Below are positions 5,672 through 6,348 of a stretch of 6,348 nucleotides of DNA, piece by piece (position 1 is the stretch's first letter; each line of letters opens with the position of its first letter). Source of the stretch: Candidatus Poseidoniales archaeon (GTDB lineage: Archaea; Thermoplasmatota; Poseidoniia; Poseidoniales; Poseidoniaceae). The stretch covers positions 709 to 7,056 of the forward strand of contig QQSG01000070.1 of NCBI GenBank assembly GCA_003602665.1, in the 5' to 3' direction. Below the pieces are notes generated by a model. It did no database searches and was not told the DNA's origin. It saw only the letters and a list, made by a program, of their open reading frames with translations. Position numbers and translations under genes: made by a program.

Positions 5672-6145
5672 TCAGTGCTCAGAAATAGAACTTTTAGCAA
5701 CCCAATCCAAAAGGTCGAGAGCCACTTCACATGATTCACTAACCTCTACGAAAGGATCTGAAAGGTATTTTTCCAAAACCGGTTGGGCGAGTAGATTCCC
5801 TATAGCCCCAAGGGCTTCCGCTGCTTCATGACGAACCATGACATGTTCACTGACATCAGATAGCCTATCGATAAGAGCGGGAAGAGCCTCGTCCATCTGC
5901 ATTTGACCTAAGACGTAAGCTAACTCATGACGCAGTAACGCACTATCTGTAGTGAATGCTTCGCAAAGTGCAAGACATGATTCGACTGTGCGAATGTTTC
6001 GGAATTTGAAAACAACCCGCATACGTTCAAACATTCGTGCAGAGTCATCAAGCAATACCGATTTCATCTGAAGCATGTCATCTTCATGAGAAGCAGGAGC
6101 TGGGTCGACAGAGCCATATTCGCTGACTGCAGGCCTTTCACCCAT
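5672..6145 (-). CDS. Half-length deoxyhypusine hydroxylase-like HEAT-repeat protein
   Basis: DOHH is a di-iron monooxygenase that hydroxylates deoxyhypusine on eIF5A to make hypusine. This 157-residue protein resembles one half of that enzyme. After a low-complexity start (1-25), HEAT-like helices run from about 35 to 148. DSALLRHELAYVLGQMQ at 67-83 holds His73-Glu74, and MVRHEAAEALGAIG at 103-116 holds His106-Glu107. The two HE pairs are 33 residues apart, as in each half of human DOHH (56/57 and 89/90; 207/208 and 240/241). ESCEVALD at 137-144 is also a DOHH signature. Family DOHH is about 300 residues with four HE pairs, so two copies of this chain would be needed to rebuild the iron site. 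The start is firm: AGGTGATCC precedes the ATG. It lies 8 bases after the MqnD-like gene. The alternative is a generic PBS-lyase/HEAT protein, but the motif match extends well beyond generic HEAT repeats. Confidence 0.8.
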   Translation of the reverse strand: MGERPAVSEYGSVDPAPASHEDDMLQMKSVLLDDSARMFERMRVVFKFRNIRTVESCLALCEAFTTDSALLRHELAYVLGQMQMDEALPALIDRLSDVSEHVMVRHEAAEALGAIGNLLAQPVLEKYLSDPFVEVSESCEVALDLLDWVAKSSISEH

Positions 6146-6146
6146 G

Positions 6147-6155
6147 GGATCACCT
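6147..6155 (-). promoter_or_regulatory. Strong ribosome binding site of the DOHH-like gene, overlapping the upstream stop codon
   Basis: AGGTGATCC matches the 16S rRNA 3' tail target over nine bases. Its GGTGA core is 4 nt before the ATG at 6145. It overlaps the TAG (6156-6154) of the upstream gene, a sign of co-transcription and probable translational coupling. Confidence 0.85.
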
Positions 6156-6348
6156 ATTCCTCTGGGGCACCAATGAATTGCATTGATTCTTCTGAGAAAG
6201 TAGAATCGATTAATCCGATTTCTTTTCCTTCTTTTAGGAATTGACGCACAGAAGCCCGGCCTTCCGGTTTGTAGTCAATGGTTCGATCATTGACGTACAT
6301 AGTAACGAATTTTTGATTTGTTTCATCATCGATACCTCTCCCCCAAGC
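6154..6348 (-). CDS. mqnD: MqnD-like protein (1,4-dihydroxy-6-naphthoate synthase), C-terminal fragment
   Basis: The last 64 residues of a protein whose start lies beyond the right edge; the frame begins AWGRGIDDETNQKFV and ends in TAG at 6156-6154. The segment TMYVNDRTIDYKPEGR, then ASVRQFLKEGKEIGLI, resembles the C-terminus of the MqnD family (COG2107), where a YVN-x2-(T/S)-x-D motif is followed by a G-R helix and a final GL(I/L). MqnD converts cyclic dehypoxanthine futalosine to 1,4-dihydroxy-6-naphthoate in the futalosine route to menaquinone. Only about a quarter of the usual ~280 residues is visible, so a related periplasmic-binding-fold protein (MqnA, or an uncharacterised relative) remains possible. 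The stop overlaps the ribosome binding site of the DOHH-like gene, so the two are almost certainly in one operon. Confidence 0.55.
   Translation of the reverse strand, partial: AWGRGIDDETNQKFVTMYVNDRTIDYKPEGRASVRQFLKEGKEIGLIDSTFSEESMQFIGAPEE

Overview
The window reads as a piece of archaeal chromosome. Three genes point that way. One is a complete archaeal/eukaryotic-type DNA primase small subunit (PriS). One is a relative of deoxyhypusine hydroxylase. The third is the first 30 codons of a methionyl-tRNA synthetase with an AWPYANGPLHLGH active-site start. Ribosome binding sites on the minus strand match the archaeal anti-Shine-Dalgarno (GGTGA or close to it, 4 nt before ATG). Moderate GC, small intergenic gaps and this gene mix suggest an uncultivated planktonic euryarchaeon, perhaps Marine Group II/III (Poseidoniia, in or near Thermoplasmatota). 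That lineage call is inference and was not tested by a search.

Layout. Bases 1-92 hold the start of metG on the minus strand, running off the left edge. Bases 93-205 are a divergent promoter region. Bases 206-1243 hold a plus-strand CNNM/DUF21-CBS membrane protein. Everything else is on the minus strand. Read in transcription order from the right edge: the tail of a MqnD-like futalosine-pathway protein (6348-6154); a half-length DOHH-like HEAT-repeat protein (6145-5672); a 68-residue zinc-finger protein (5620-5414); PriS (5374-4175); a proline-rich protein with a duplicated C-terminal module (4085-3099); a four-helix RDD-like membrane protein with a histone-H1-like basic tail (3085-2234); and a membrane-anchored alpha/beta hydrolase (2206-1229) whose last codons overlap the 3' end of the convergent CNNM gene.

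The minus-strand genes are separated by 8, 51, 39, 89, 13 and 27 bases, so they may form one or two transcription units. The largest gap (4086-4174) follows priS and contains a small hairpin, so it is the best candidate for a unit boundary. The first block mixes menaquinone synthesis, eIF5A-type modification and replication priming. The second block (proline-rich protein, RDD protein, hydrolase) looks like a membrane-associated set of unknown purpose.

The most interesting item is the DOHH-like protein. Human DOHH has two similar halves, each with two His-Glu pairs 33 residues apart. This protein is a single half with the same two pairs at the same spacing, which suggests a homodimeric, pre-duplication form of an enzyme best known from eukaryotes. 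No stretch over 300 bases lacks a gene, and I found no RNA gene, mobile element or CRISPR array.
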